DNA from: Loigolactobacillus zhaoyuanensis
Lineage (GTDB): Bacteria > Bacillota > Bacilli > Lactobacillales > Lactobacillaceae
Reading direction: 5' to 3'
Assembly (NCBI RefSeq): GCF_003946385.1
Contig: NZ_RHOE01000005.1
Span: 1 to 64,000, forward strand
DNA: 64,000 nt
Shown in pieces: positions 33,437-42,334 of the stretch. Under the pieces are notes generated by a model, which saw only the letters and a list, made by a program, of their open reading frames with translations, was not told where the DNA came from and made no database searches. Numbering within the stretch: position 1 is the first letter of the stretch; every line of letters begins with the position of its first letter. The position numbers and the translations under genes were made by a program.

Positions 33437-36109
33437 TTGGCCCAAGAGAAAAAGTTCTACAGCACAACGACTGCAGAGGTACAAGCAACGCTGCACACCA
33501 CCGAGCAACAAGGTTTGACCAAGGCGGAGGCTAACAAACGCTTAACCGAGGGCGGCGCCAATAGCTTAGTTGCTAAACGTCGCAAAACGATCATTGAACG
33601 TTTTATTGATCAATTTAAGGATTTCATGATCGCTGTCTTATTAGTTGCCGCGATCGTGGCCGGCTTTAGTGGTGAAATCGCTGATGCCGTCATTATCCTA
33701 TTGGTTGTTATTTTGAATGCTGTTTTCGGCGTGTTCCAGGAAGTCCAAGCTGAAGCCGCCATCGATGCACTGAAAGATATGTCTGCACCAATGGCTCACG
33801 TCCGTCGTGATGGTGAATTGATCACGATCAAAAGTGAAGACGTGGTGCCAGGCGATATTGTCTTATTGGAAGCGGGCGATGTGGTGCCAGCTGATCTACG
33901 ACTAATTTCCGCGCAGACTTTGCGTATCGAAGAAGCTGCATTAACTGGTGAATCGGTACCGGTGGAAAAGCAAACGGCGTCGTTAGATCTACAGCCGGAT
34001 GAAAAAATCAGTCTTGGTGATCAAACCAATATGGCGTTCATGAATAGTAATATCACGAATGGCCGTGGAACTGGGGTTGTGATCGCAACGGGGATGCAGA
34101 CCGAAGTGGGTCGTATTGCCGGCATGCTGAACCAAACTGATGAAACTAAAACACCTTTACAAGAAAACTTAAATTCATTAGGTAAAACGCTGACTTGGTT
34201 GATTTTATTCTTATCAGTCCTGATTTTTGCACTGGGGATGTTGAATCAACGTGAGACCTTGCTGAACATGTTGTTAACGGCTATTTCTTTAGCTGTAGCA
34301 GCGATTCCAGAAGGATTACCAGCAATCGTTACCGTTACTTTGGCGCTAGGTACCAAGCGGATGGCCAAACGTAATGCCATTGTCCGTAAATTACCAGCGG
34401 TAGAAACCTTAGGTAGTACTGACATTATTGCTTCTGATAAAACAGGAACTTTAACGCAAAACAAAATGACTGTTGAGCGTTTATTTACTAATAATCAATT
34501 GACTACCGCCAGCGAGAGCAAGGCTGACCTAAACGATATGACTGTGCAGGTCATGACGCTAGCTAACGATACTAAAATGGATAAAGAAGGCAAATTACTC
34601 GGTGATCCTACCGAAACTGCGCTTGTTCAGTTTGGTTTAGCTCATAAATTGGACGTGGCGGCGTTACTGAAGCAGTTACCGCGGGTCGATGAAGTACCGT
34701 TTGATTCAGAACGTAAATTAATGACTACGATCCACGAATTGGATGATGGTCGTTATTTGATTGCCACAAAGGGTGCGCCTGATCAGTTATTGATGCGGGC
34801 AACGCAATATGAAGTCGACAATACCGTAAAACCAATGGACGATACTGAGCGTGACTTGATTCTAAGCACAAATACACAATTGGCGCGCCAAGCCTTGCGT
34901 GTTTTAGGGATGGCCTATAAAGTTGTCACTGAACTTCCGGCTAAAATTGACACCGATACAGTCGAACAAGAGTTGATCTTTACTGGTTTAATCGGGATGA
35001 TCGATCCAGAACGACCTGAAGTTGCTGGCGCGGTACGTGAAGCCAAAGAAGCAGGTATTCGGCCAATGATGATCACTGGTGATCACCGCGATACAGCCGA
35101 AGCCATCGCAAAACGTTTAGGTATTATTGGTGACCATGATGAAGCAGCAATTATCAGTGGGAACGAACTTGACGACATGAGCGATGAAGAATTTGCCAAA
35201 CGTGTCGGCGATTACTCCGTTTACGCACGAGTTGCACCTGAACATAAGGTACGAATCGTTAAGGCTTGGCAAAAACGTGGTAAAGTTGTGGCGATGACTG
35301 GTGATGGCGTTAATGATGCGCCTGCATTGAAATCCGCTGATATTGGTATCGGCATGGGGATCACCGGCACAGAAGTCTCAAAGAATGCCTCTGACATGGT
35401 GCTGGCTGATGATAACTTTTCTACGATCGTCGTGGCGGTCGAAGAAGGGCGGAAAGTCTTCGCTAATATTCAAAAAGCAATTCAGTACTTGCTGTCAGCT
35501 AACTTAGGTGAAGTTTTGACCTTATTCATGATGACCATTCTTGGTTGGCAAATTCTAGCACCCGTACAAATTCTATGGATCAACTTAGTCACTGATACGT
35601 TCCCGGCAATTGCTTTAGGTGTTGAACCCATGGAACGCGACATTATGAAACGCAGGCCGCGTGGGCGTAAGTCGAACTTCTTATCGGGTGGCCTCAGTCA
35701 ATCGATTATTTATCAAGGGATACTAGAAGGTGCGATCACGCTGTTGGTTTATTGGATCGGTATCACTTATCCTGTCCATGCTAATGGTAGCTTGGCACAT
35801 GCTGATGCGCTAACCATGGCGTTTGCGACGCTGGGCTTGATCCAGCTCTTCCATGCCTTTAACGTGAAGTCGATTTATGGCACAATTTTCCACAAAAATA
35901 TTTTTTCAAATCATTCGTTTAACTGGGCGATCTTAGCGTCAACTGTCTTGATGGCAGCGACAATTTTGATTCCTGGTTTCAACCAATTATTCCACGTAAC
36001 ACCACTTGATTGGCATCAATGGGCCACTGTATTAGGCAGTTCATTCTCGATCGTGATCATTGTGGAAATCGTGAAATTCGTTCAACGACGTATGGGTATG
36101 AATAAATAA
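33437..36109 (+). CDS. P-type cation ATPase, P2A (calcium/manganese) type
   Basis: An 890-residue membrane pump. TGESVPVEK, the helix-4 motif AAIPEGLPA, the phosphorylation site DKTGTLT (Asp about 334), KGAPDQLL in the nucleotide domain, and TGDGVNDAPAL near 621-631 are in order; about ten TM helices are present. The PEGLP motif and length place it with SERCA-like Ca2+ pumps; several bacterial members export Mn2+ instead, which would fit the leader. The start is TTG 33437 with GGGGG upstream; the longer in-frame ORF from 33356 runs through the leader hairpin and is rejected. It is followed after 20 nt by a small helical protein. Confidence 0.92.
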   Translation: MAQEKKFYSTTTAEVQATLHTTEQQGLTKAEANKRLTEGGANSLVAKRRKTIIERFIDQFKDFMIAVLLVAAIVAGFSGEIADAVIILLVVILNAVFGVFQEVQAEAAIDALKDMSAPMAHVRRDGELITIKSEDVVPGDIVLLEAGDVVPADLRLISAQTLRIEEAALTGESVPVEKQTASLDLQPDEKISLGDQTNMAFMNSNITNGRGTGVVIATGMQTEVGRIAGMLNQTDETKTPLQENLNSLGKTLTWLILFLSVLIFALGMLNQRETLLNMLLTAISLAVAAIPEGLPAIVTVTLALGTKRMAKRNAIVRKLPAVETLGSTDIIASDKTGTLTQNKMTVERLFTNNQLTTASESKADLNDMTVQVMTLANDTKMDKEGKLLGDPTETALVQFGLAHKLDVAALLKQLPRVDEVPFDSERKLMTTIHELDDGRYLIATKGAPDQLLMRATQYEVDNTVKPMDDTERDLILSTNTQLARQALRVLGMAYKVVTELPAKIDTDTVEQELIFTGLIGMIDPERPEVAGAVREAKEAGIRPMMITGDHRDTAEAIAKRLGIIGDHDEAAIISGNELDDMSDEEFAKRVGDYSVYARVAPEHKVRIVKAWQKRGKVVAMTGDGVNDAPALKSADIGIGMGITGTEVSKNASDMVLADDNFSTIVVAVEEGRKVFANIQKAIQYLLSANLGEVLTLFMMTILGWQILAPVQILWINLVTDTFPAIALGVEPMERDIMKRRPRGRKSNFLSGGLSQSIIYQGILEGAITLLVYWIGITYPVHANGSLAHADALTMAFATLGLIQLFHAFNVKSIYGTIFHKNIFSNHSFNWAILASTVLMAATILIPGFNQLFHVTPLDWHQWATVLGSSFSIVIIVEIVKFVQRRMGMNK

Positions 36110-36129
36110 ACTAAAGAGGTTGAACTAAC

Positions 36130-36570
36130 ATGGTAAAAGCACAACAAGTTATGGTGCATTATGCACAGGTCATTGATCAAATGCTCGAAACGACAGAGCA
36201 ATTGACCACTGATTTAAATGGCGATTATGAACTATTGAAAGAAGCTATTGCCACCGATACAGTTGGTGACATTAGCAATGATCAATGGGGCAGTATTAAA
36301 GCAAACTTTGACCAAGGTGTTGCCGCCTATCAAAAAAATTTGGCGGAAGTTAAAGCAGTGCGACCAATTGCTAAAGCGATGGGCATTCATCATTTGCTAC
36401 TAGCAGCGTACACCGACTACGTGGCCGGTTGCGCACAAATGGCGGCTAGCGTTGATGCAACGGCACACACCATTGATACAGCTGCGTTTACGGCAGCAGA
36501 AAAGCAACAAGACGATAGTTCGTTAGCAATGAACAAACAAATTGCGCGATTGTCACAGATTTTAAGATAA
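36130..36570 (+). CDS. Hypothetical helical protein linked to the cation ATPase
   Basis: A 146-residue soluble, mostly alpha-helical, Ala- and Gln-rich protein that I do not recognise. No signal peptide, membrane segment or known motif is visible; long amphipathic helices suggest a helical bundle. It begins 20 nt after the ATPase stop with AAAGAGG as ribosome binding site, so it is co-transcribed and may be under the same leader control. A terminator follows. A role with the pump is inference from position only. Confidence 0.6.
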   Translation: MVKAQQVMVHYAQVIDQMLETTEQLTTDLNGDYELLKEAIATDTVGDISNDQWGSIKANFDQGVAAYQKNLAEVKAVRPIAKAMGIHHLLLAAYTDYVAGCAQMAASVDATAHTIDTAAFTAAEKQQDDSSLAMNKQIARLSQILR

Positions 36571-36578
36571 TTAGTGAT

Positions 36579-36614
36579 CAAAGGCGTGGGATTACGTGTC
36601 CTGCGCCTTTTTAT
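36579..36614 (+). terminator. Terminator after the ATPase operon
   Basis: AAAGGCGTGGGA pairs with TCCTGCGCCTTT and is followed by T residues. Confidence 0.85.
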
Positions 36615-36646
36615 TGTTTTAAATGTGAAAAAGATTAAAAATAGAT

Positions 36647-36676
36647 TTGACAAAGCTAGGTCAATAAAGCTATACT
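36647..36676 (+). promoter_or_regulatory. Promoter of the trp-type transporter operon
   Basis: A consensus TTGACA (36647-36652) and TATACT (36671-36676), 18 nt apart. Transcription begins about 30 nt before the leader peptide. Confidence 0.85.
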
Positions 36677-36710
36677 CAATTTAATTCAAATCGAGAAAAG
36701 AGGAACAGCA

Positions 36711-36764
36711 ATGCAACAACGTCGTCTACAATTAAACAATGCCTGGTGGCAAAGCCAACTGTAG
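36711..36764 (+). CDS. Attenuator leader peptide with tandem Trp codons
   Basis: A 17-residue peptide, MQQRRLQLNNAWWQSQL, with AGAGGA 6-8 nt upstream and two adjacent TGG codons at 36744-36749. Such tandem regulatory codons are the hallmark of ribosome-mediated attenuation. The stop at 36762-36764 lies directly before GACAGA (36764-36769), the strand that decides between the alternative folds downstream. The regulated genes form an ABC importer of the tryptophan (TrpXYZ) type, so regulator amino acid and cargo agree. Confidence 0.88.
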   Translation: MQQRRLQLNNAWWQSQL

Positions 36765-36857
36765 ACAGACCGTCGTGTAGATACGATCTGTCAGATGATC
36801 GTATCTATGTTGGTTTGCTGTTCTTTATGCCCACATAGATAATCTATGTGGGTTTTT
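36724..36857 (+). promoter_or_regulatory. Transcription attenuator with alternative stems
   Basis: Visible pairings: (a) GTCTACA 36724-36730 with TGTAGAC 36760-36766; (b) GACAGA 36764-36769 with TCTGTC 36787-36792; (c) TAGATACGAT 36778-36787 with ATCGTATCTA 36798-36807; (d) antiterminator TATCTATGTTGG 36802-36813 with CCCACATAGATA 36830-36841 (11 of 12); (e) terminator CCCACATAGAT with ATCTATGTGGG 36842-36852, then T residues. Stalling at the Trp codons would allow b, block c, free d and prevent e. Completed translation would cover the b strand, allow c and so e. This is inferred from pairing only. Confidence 0.82.
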
Positions 36858-36867
36858 GTTTACTTTT

Positions 36868-36901
36868 AAGCAATCACCCCAAATTGGTGATTGCTTTTTT
36901 T
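36868..36901 (+). terminator. Second terminator between attenuator and trpX
   Basis: AAGCAATCACC pairs perfectly with GGTGATTGCTT, followed by T residues. It lies 11 nt beyond the attenuator. If always active it would block the operon. GGTTTGCT (36812-36819) is partly complementary to its left arm and may counter it. Confidence 0.85.
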
Positions 36902-36926
36902 CTTGAAAAATTTAGGGGGGTTCTAC

Positions 36927-37931
36927 ATGAAACGCATGTTAACGTTTATCGGTTTGTTGCTGGTTTTTCTCGGTTTTGCATTTTTCCAAGAAGGCGGCGT
37001 TAAACAAGCTAAGCCACAAGCAGTGAAAAAACCAACGATCGGTATCTTGCAGACGATGTCGCATCCGGCATTAGATGATATTCGTCGCGGGACGATCGAT
37101 CAGTTGCGTAAGCGCGGCTTTACAGATGGTAAAACCGCTAAAATTGATTTTAAAAACGCAGAAGGTGATCAGAGTAATCTAAAATCGATCGCCGAACGTT
37201 TTCAAAATGAAGGCACTGACTTGAACATTGGGATCGCAACGCCAGCAGCACAGGCAATTGCCAACACGGATAAAACGACTCCGTTGATCCTCGGCGCAAT
37301 TTCTAATCCCAAATCGGCTGGCTTGGTCGCTAACAACGCGCATCCAGGGCATAACATCACCGGTGTTTCTAACCGGACACCCACTGCGGATCAGTTGAAA
37401 TTAATTCGCGAACTTTTACCCGATGTGAAAGTCTTAGGTGTGATGTACACTTCCAGTGACCCATCGGCCCAAGCCGAGGTCAAGGTCGTCCGCAAAATCG
37501 CACCTAAGTACGGTTTCACGGTTAAAGAGTTTACTGTATCTAATTCAAATGATGTTGACCAAGTTGCACAAACCATGGCGCGCCAAGTTAAGGCTGTCTA
37601 CGTGCCGACCGATAATACAATTGCCAGTGCGATGCAGACCTTGGTGAAAAATACCAACGCTGCTAGGATCCCTGTTTTTCCACCAGCAGGCACAATGGTG
37701 AAGGATGGTGGCCTAGCGACATACGGTATCAATCAGTATGAGTTAGGTGTTGCAACTGGTAATATGGCGGCTGATGTACTGGAAGGTAAATCAACCCCAG
37801 CCACCACGCCAATTAAAATTATTGCCAAAGGTGATCTTATTTTAAACCAAAAAGAAGCCGATTTACTGGGTATCAAGATTCCAGCGCATTTACAAAAAGA
37901 AGCACAACAGAAAGGGGAGGTTTACAAATGA
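36927..37931 (+). CDS. trpX: Tryptophan-type ABC transporter substrate-binding protein
   Basis: A 334-residue extracytoplasmic binding protein of the ABC_sub_bind family. It has an N-terminal hydrophobic segment (LTFIGLLLVFLGFAFF) that should act as an uncleaved anchor or signal; there is no lipobox cysteine. IGILQTMSHPALDDIRRG, GIATPAAQAIAN, LGAISNPKSAGLV and YVPTDNTIAS are typical of the TrpX proteins of streptococci and lactobacilli. ATG 36927 has GGGGGG upstream; the longer ORF from 36891 overlaps the second terminator and is rejected. The stop overlaps the permease start (ATGA). The Trp-codon leader supports tryptophan as ligand. Confidence 0.9.
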   Translation: MKRMLTFIGLLLVFLGFAFFQEGGVKQAKPQAVKKPTIGILQTMSHPALDDIRRGTIDQLRKRGFTDGKTAKIDFKNAEGDQSNLKSIAERFQNEGTDLNIGIATPAAQAIANTDKTTPLILGAISNPKSAGLVANNAHPGHNITGVSNRTPTADQLKLIRELLPDVKVLGVMYTSSDPSAQAEVKVVRKIAPKYGFTVKEFTVSNSNDVDQVAQTMARQVKAVYVPTDNTIASAMQTLVKNTNAARIPVFPPAGTMVKDGGLATYGINQYELGVATGNMAADVLEGKSTPATTPIKIIAKGDLILNQKEADLLGIKIPAHLQKEAQQKGEVYK

Positions 37932-38827
37932 GTCTAATTACATCAGCAATCGGTCAGGGATTAATGTGGGGGATCCTCGGCGTCGGCTTGTTTCTGACTT
38001 TCCGCGTACTGAATTTTCCTGATATGACCGTTGAAGGGACTTTTCCATTCGGCGCTGCCGTAGCCGTTACGGCGATCACGCATGGCATGTCGCCATTACT
38101 GGCAACGCTACTGGCTTTTGTCGCTGGGATGTTAGCTGGTTTAGCGACCGGGTTACTTTATACCAAAGGTAAGATTCCGATTTTACTAGCGGGGATCTTG
38201 GTTATGACCGCGCTATACTCGATCAACTTGCGGGTAATGGGTAAAGCCAACGTTTCTTTGTTAAATGAAAACACATTGTTCAAAGCCAAATTCTTAACTC
38301 AGTTGCCACAATATTTTGATGGCGTTGTGGTTGGTTTCTTGTTCGTAGTGGTGACCTTGGTTTTGTTAGGCTATTTCTTACAAACTGAGCTTGGTCAAGC
38401 GTTTATTGCGACCGGCGACAATGTGACTATGGCGCGCTCGCTAGGTATTAAAACTGACGGTATGACGATCATGGGTTTGATGGTTTCCAACGGTTTTATC
38501 GGTATTTCTGGCGCATTGATGGCGCAAAGTAATGGTTACGCCGATGTTAGTATGGGTATCGGCGTCATCGTCATCGGCTTGGCTTCAATTATTATCGGCG
38601 AAGTGGCCTTTGGCGAGTTAACCATGAATCAACGCCTAGTTGCCGTAATTCTGGGCAGCATCTTGTATCGTTTTGTTTTGTTGATCGTATTGCAATTAGG
38701 TTTCAACACCGACGACTTAAAGCTGATCTCGGCAATTGTTTTGGCGTTAGCCCTTATGTTGCCAACCTTACAAAAAAAATTCCACGTACAAAAATTAATG
38801 CGAAACGGGGTGACACGGCATGAGTGA
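37928..38827 (+). CDS. trpY: Tryptophan-type ABC transporter permease
   Basis: A 299-residue permease with about eight TM helices, of the branched-chain amino-acid/BPD_transp_2 superfamily used with ABC_sub_bind receptors. TFRVLNFPDMTVEGTFPFGAAV and ARSLGIKTDGMTIMGLMVSNGFIG (cytoplasmic coupling loop) are visible. It overlaps trpX by 4 nt and trpZ by 8 nt, so translation of all three is coupled. Confidence 0.92.
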   Translation: MSLITSAIGQGLMWGILGVGLFLTFRVLNFPDMTVEGTFPFGAAVAVTAITHGMSPLLATLLAFVAGMLAGLATGLLYTKGKIPILLAGILVMTALYSINLRVMGKANVSLLNENTLFKAKFLTQLPQYFDGVVVGFLFVVVTLVLLGYFLQTELGQAFIATGDNVTMARSLGIKTDGMTIMGLMVSNGFIGISGALMAQSNGYADVSMGIGVIVIGLASIIIGEVAFGELTMNQRLVAVILGSILYRFVLLIVLQLGFNTDDLKLISAIVLALALMLPTLQKKFHVQKLMRNGVTRHE

Positions 38828-39590
38828 GCCAATTCTACAATTAAAAGATATTATTGTGACGGTCAATACTGGCAATGAAGAACGCCAAATTCTTAAGCAA
38901 CTCAACTTAACGATCAATCGTGGTGATTTTGTTACGGTGCTTGGAACGAATGGTGCCGGTAAAACGACTTTGTTCAACACGATTGCCGGCAACTTGCAAC
39001 CGGCTGCTGGACAAGTATTGCTCAAGGAACGTGATATCAGTCGGGATAACGAAGAACGGCGGGCGCAACACTTGAGCCGTGTATTCCAAGATCCCAAAAT
39101 GGGTACCGCACCACGAATGACGGTGGCGGAAAATTTATTATTGGCGCAGCAACGCGGCCAACGCCGGACCTTGAAATTACGTAAGCTACGGCAAAATCGT
39201 GCTCACTTTCATGAAATGGCGGCTGAAATTGGTAACGGCCTGGAAGATCATTTGGATACACCGACTGGTAATTTATCGGGCGGCCAACGGCAAGCATTGA
39301 GTTTGTTAATGGCGACAATGACAACGCCGGATATTTTGTTATTGGATGAACACACGGCAGCGCTGGATCCGAAAACCAGCGAACAATTAATGCATTACAC
39401 ACAACAACGCATCACGCAGAGCAATCAGACTTGCTTGATGATCACTCACCATTTAGAGGACGCTTTAGCCTATGGCAATCGGCTGATCGTTATCGATGAT
39501 GGCCGGATCGAAGCTGATTTTAATGCTGCCGAAAAGCAAAAATTAACTCGTGAGCAGTTGTATGAATTCTTTGATGAAACGTTGAGCTAG
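38820..39590 (+). CDS. trpZ: Tryptophan-type ABC transporter ATP-binding protein
   Basis: A 256-residue ATPase with Walker A GTNGAGKTT, signature LSGGQRQAL, Walker B ILLLDEHTAALDP and the switch His in ITHHLEDAL. Walker B has EHT in place of the common EPT, which is normal in this subfamily. ATG 38820 overlaps the permease gene. A terminator after 39625 ends the operon. Confidence 0.93.
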   Translation: MSEPILQLKDIIVTVNTGNEERQILKQLNLTINRGDFVTVLGTNGAGKTTLFNTIAGNLQPAAGQVLLKERDISRDNEERRAQHLSRVFQDPKMGTAPRMTVAENLLLAQQRGQRRTLKLRKLRQNRAHFHEMAAEIGNGLEDHLDTPTGNLSGGQRQALSLLMATMTTPDILLLDEHTAALDPKTSEQLMHYTQQRITQSNQTCLMITHHLEDALAYGNRLIVIDDGRIEADFNAAEKQKLTREQLYEFFDETLS

Positions 39591-39628
39591 ATTCAGATAG
39601 CGCAGAATAACAATGTAGCAAAATCGAG

Positions 39629-39667
39629 TAAGAGTTAGTCCTGCATCACCGGGCTAACTCTTTTTTT
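39629..39667 (+). terminator. Terminator of the trpXYZ operon
   Basis: AAGAGTTAGTCC pairs with GGGCTAACTCTT around a 9-nt loop and is followed by T residues. Confidence 0.92.
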
Positions 39668-39735
39668 GTATGCTGGTATTTATCGAATTTGCTACGTATA
39701 ATAGAAGCTAAGTCAATTAGAGAATGAGGATCGAT

Positions 39736-41898
39736 ATGGATAACGAAATTTTACAACGAACGATTGAACGTTTACCAGAATATCAAGCACGACAAATTAA
39801 AAGTACACTACAATTATTAACTGATGGTAATACGGTGCCGTTTGTGGCTCGTTACCGTAAAGAAGTTACAGAAAATTTAGATGAAGTTCAGATTCGTGCC
39901 ATTGAAACGACCTATAATTACCAACTTAATTTAGTCGAACGTCAGAATGAAGTCATTAAAAGTATTCAAGAACAAGAAAAGTTAACACCACAATTGCAGC
40001 AGCAGATCCAGAAAGCCACTAAACTGCAGCAAGTTGAGGATCTATATTTACCTTACAAGCAAAAGCGGCGGACTAAGGCAACGATTGCTCGGGAAAATGG
40101 TTTAGCGCCATTAGCGGCCTGGTTATTAAGCTTCCCGCAAGCCGATATTGTTGCTAAAGCGCAGCAATTTATCGCGCCAGACAAAAAGTTAGCGACTGCT
40201 GATGATGTGTTGGCTGGCGTTCATGAAATTTTGGCGGAAGAGTTTAGCGACAATGCGACCTTCCGTGAGTGGGTGCGCCAATATACGACCAAGCATGCTC
40301 AGTTTACGGCCCAAGCTAAGGATAAAACGCTGGATGAAAAGCAAGTTTATTCGATTTATTATGACTTTGCGGAGCCACTAGCTAAAATGGTGTCGCATCG
40401 GGTTTTGGCCGTTAATCGTGGCGAAAAGGCCGGGATTCTAAAGGCGGGCTTGGCTATCGAAACACGGCCGATTTTATGGCATTTAGAGCAAGCAATTATT
40501 CGTCAACAGCAGGGCCCAGCGGTGGCTTACGTGCAAGCGGCAATTGCGGATGCCTATAAACGCTTTATCGGACCAGCTATTGAACGGGAAATTCGAACTA
40601 ATCTAACTGATCAGGCAGCCGATCAGGCAATCGCGGTCTTCGGTGCGAACTTGCGTAATTTATTGTTACAGGCACCGTTAAAAGGTCGCGTAGTTATGGG
40701 CTTTGACCCGGCATTTCGGACTGGTTGTAAATTAGCCGTTGTCGATGCGACCGGTAAGTTTCTTGATAAATTGGTGATTTATCCGCATCATCCGGCGCCA
40801 GCTGATAAACGAGCAGCTGCTGCAGGGCTCTTTAAGAAATTTATTGAGAAAAATCAGGTCGATATGATCGCCATTGGTAACGGCACTGCTAGTCGTGAAT
40901 CAGAACAATTTGTGGCTGATGTGCTAAAAACATTGTCACGTAAAGCTTATTATGTGATCGTTAATGAAGCCGGCGCCAGTGTCTACTCAGCTAGTGACGT
41001 TGCCCGGGCAGAGTTTCCCGACTTTGGCGTTGAAGAGCGTAGTGCAGTTAGTATTGCGCGACGGTTGCAAGACCCATTGGCCGAGCTGATCAAAATTGAT
41101 CCCAAGGCAGTTGGTGTCGGTCAGTATCAGCATGATGTGCCACAGAAAAAGCTGGGTGCACAGTTGGATATTGTGATCGAAGACGTGGTCAATAGTGTCG
41201 GGGTCAATTTAAATACAGCTAGTCCTGAGTTACTGGAACATATTTCTGGATTAAGTAAGACGACGGCCCACAATATTGTGACTTACCGTAATGAACAGGG
41301 TAATTTTACCAAACGTCAGGAATTGAAAAAGGTACCGCGGTTAGGTCCGAAAGCTTTTGAACAGGCGGTTGGTTTCTTAAGGATCATTGCCGGTAAAAAT
41401 ATTTTGGATAACACTGATATTCATCCAGAAAGTTACGCTGTCGCTAAGCAAGTGTTAGCTAAATTTGAGCTAACTTTAGCTGCGGTTGGCACTGCTAAGG
41501 TAGAAAAAATCAATGCAACGCCAGAACTGGCTGCTGAATTAGATGTTGGACTGGTAACGTTGCAGGATATCGTCAATGGTTTACGCAAACCAGGCCGTGA
41601 CCTACGGGATGATTATGCTCAGCCACTGTTGCGGACTGATGTCTTATCGATTGCAGATCTGAAACCAGGAATGGCATTGGAAGGCACGGTCCGCAATGTC
41701 ATTGATTTTGGCGCTTTTGTTGATATCGGCGTTAAACATGATGGCTTAGTTCACATTTCGCAATTAGCGGATCGTTTTGTCAAGAATCCAAGTGAGGTGG
41801 TTGCGGTTGGGGACATTGTCCACGTTTGGGTGCTGTCAGTTGAGCAGCAGCGTGAGCGAGTACAATTAACGATGGTTCCGCCGCGAGAAAATGACTGA
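39736..41898 (+). CDS. tex: Tex-like RNA-binding S1 protein
   Basis: A 720-residue transcription accessory protein. The order of domains matches Tex: an N-terminal helical region, a YqgF/RNase H-like fold (VVMGFDPAFRTGCKLAVVD), a helix-hairpin-helix region (LNTASPELLEHISGLSKTTA, VPRLGPKAFEQA), and a C-terminal S1 domain from about residue 640 (GMALEGTVRNVIDFGAFVDI, HDGLVHISQL). It binds nucleic acid and affects transcription. ATG 39736 follows GAGG; ATG 39724 would add four residues. The SprT gene overlaps its 3' end by 8 nt. Confidence 0.96.
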   Translation: MDNEILQRTIERLPEYQARQIKSTLQLLTDGNTVPFVARYRKEVTENLDEVQIRAIETTYNYQLNLVERQNEVIKSIQEQEKLTPQLQQQIQKATKLQQVEDLYLPYKQKRRTKATIARENGLAPLAAWLLSFPQADIVAKAQQFIAPDKKLATADDVLAGVHEILAEEFSDNATFREWVRQYTTKHAQFTAQAKDKTLDEKQVYSIYYDFAEPLAKMVSHRVLAVNRGEKAGILKAGLAIETRPILWHLEQAIIRQQQGPAVAYVQAAIADAYKRFIGPAIEREIRTNLTDQAADQAIAVFGANLRNLLLQAPLKGRVVMGFDPAFRTGCKLAVVDATGKFLDKLVIYPHHPAPADKRAAAAGLFKKFIEKNQVDMIAIGNGTASRESEQFVADVLKTLSRKAYYVIVNEAGASVYSASDVARAEFPDFGVEERSAVSIARRLQDPLAELIKIDPKAVGVGQYQHDVPQKKLGAQLDIVIEDVVNSVGVNLNTASPELLEHISGLSKTTAHNIVTYRNEQGNFTKRQELKKVPRLGPKAFEQAVGFLRIIAGKNILDNTDIHPESYAVAKQVLAKFELTLAAVGTAKVEKINATPELAAELDVGLVTLQDIVNGLRKPGRDLRDDYAQPLLRTDVLSIADLKPGMALEGTVRNVIDFGAFVDIGVKHDGLVHISQLADRFVKNPSEVVAVGDIVHVWVLSVEQQRERVQLTMVPPREND

Positions 41899-42331
41899 TT
41901 TAGAACTAACCCAATATATCCAGCAGGTGTCACAAAAATATTTCCAGCGGGAATTTAATCATCAAGCGAATTTTAATCGGCGCTTAAAAACCACTGGCGG
42001 CCGCTATCATTTAGAGGACCATCATATTGACATTAACCCACGTTTCGTGGAAGATAATGATAAGTCAATTTTGCTGGGGATCGTCAAACATGAACTTTGT
42101 CATTATCATTTGCATCTGGCCGGCGGGGGCTACCGGCATCGTGATCATGACTTTAAGCAGTGGCTGGCGGCAGTTGGTGGTAGTCGCTACGCACCAGCGC
42201 TGGCTAATACTAAAGTTCAATGGCGTTATCAGTGTCAGCAATGTGGGCAAACTTATTTGCGGCAGCGCCGGTTAAATCTGCAGCGCTATGGCTGTGGTAA
42301 ATGTGGCAGTCGACTAAAATTATTAGCATAA
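41891..42331 (+). CDS. sprT: SprT-family zinc metalloprotein
   Basis: A 146-residue protein with the zinc-protease motif HELCH (residues 67-71) and a C-terminal zinc ribbon of two Cys pairs (CQQCGQTY...CGKCGS). This is the SprT/YdcK layout of Firmicutes. The eukaryotic relatives cleave DNA-protein crosslinks; the bacterial role is unknown. It overlaps tex by 8 nt, which suggests coupled translation, as is usual in lactobacilli. Confidence 0.93.
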   Translation: MTDLELTQYIQQVSQKYFQREFNHQANFNRRLKTTGGRYHLEDHHIDINPRFVEDNDKSILLGIVKHELCHYHLHLAGGGYRHRDHDFKQWLAAVGGSRYAPALANTKVQWRYQCQQCGQTYLRQRRLNLQRYGCGKCGSRLKLLA

Positions 42332-42334
42332 AGG

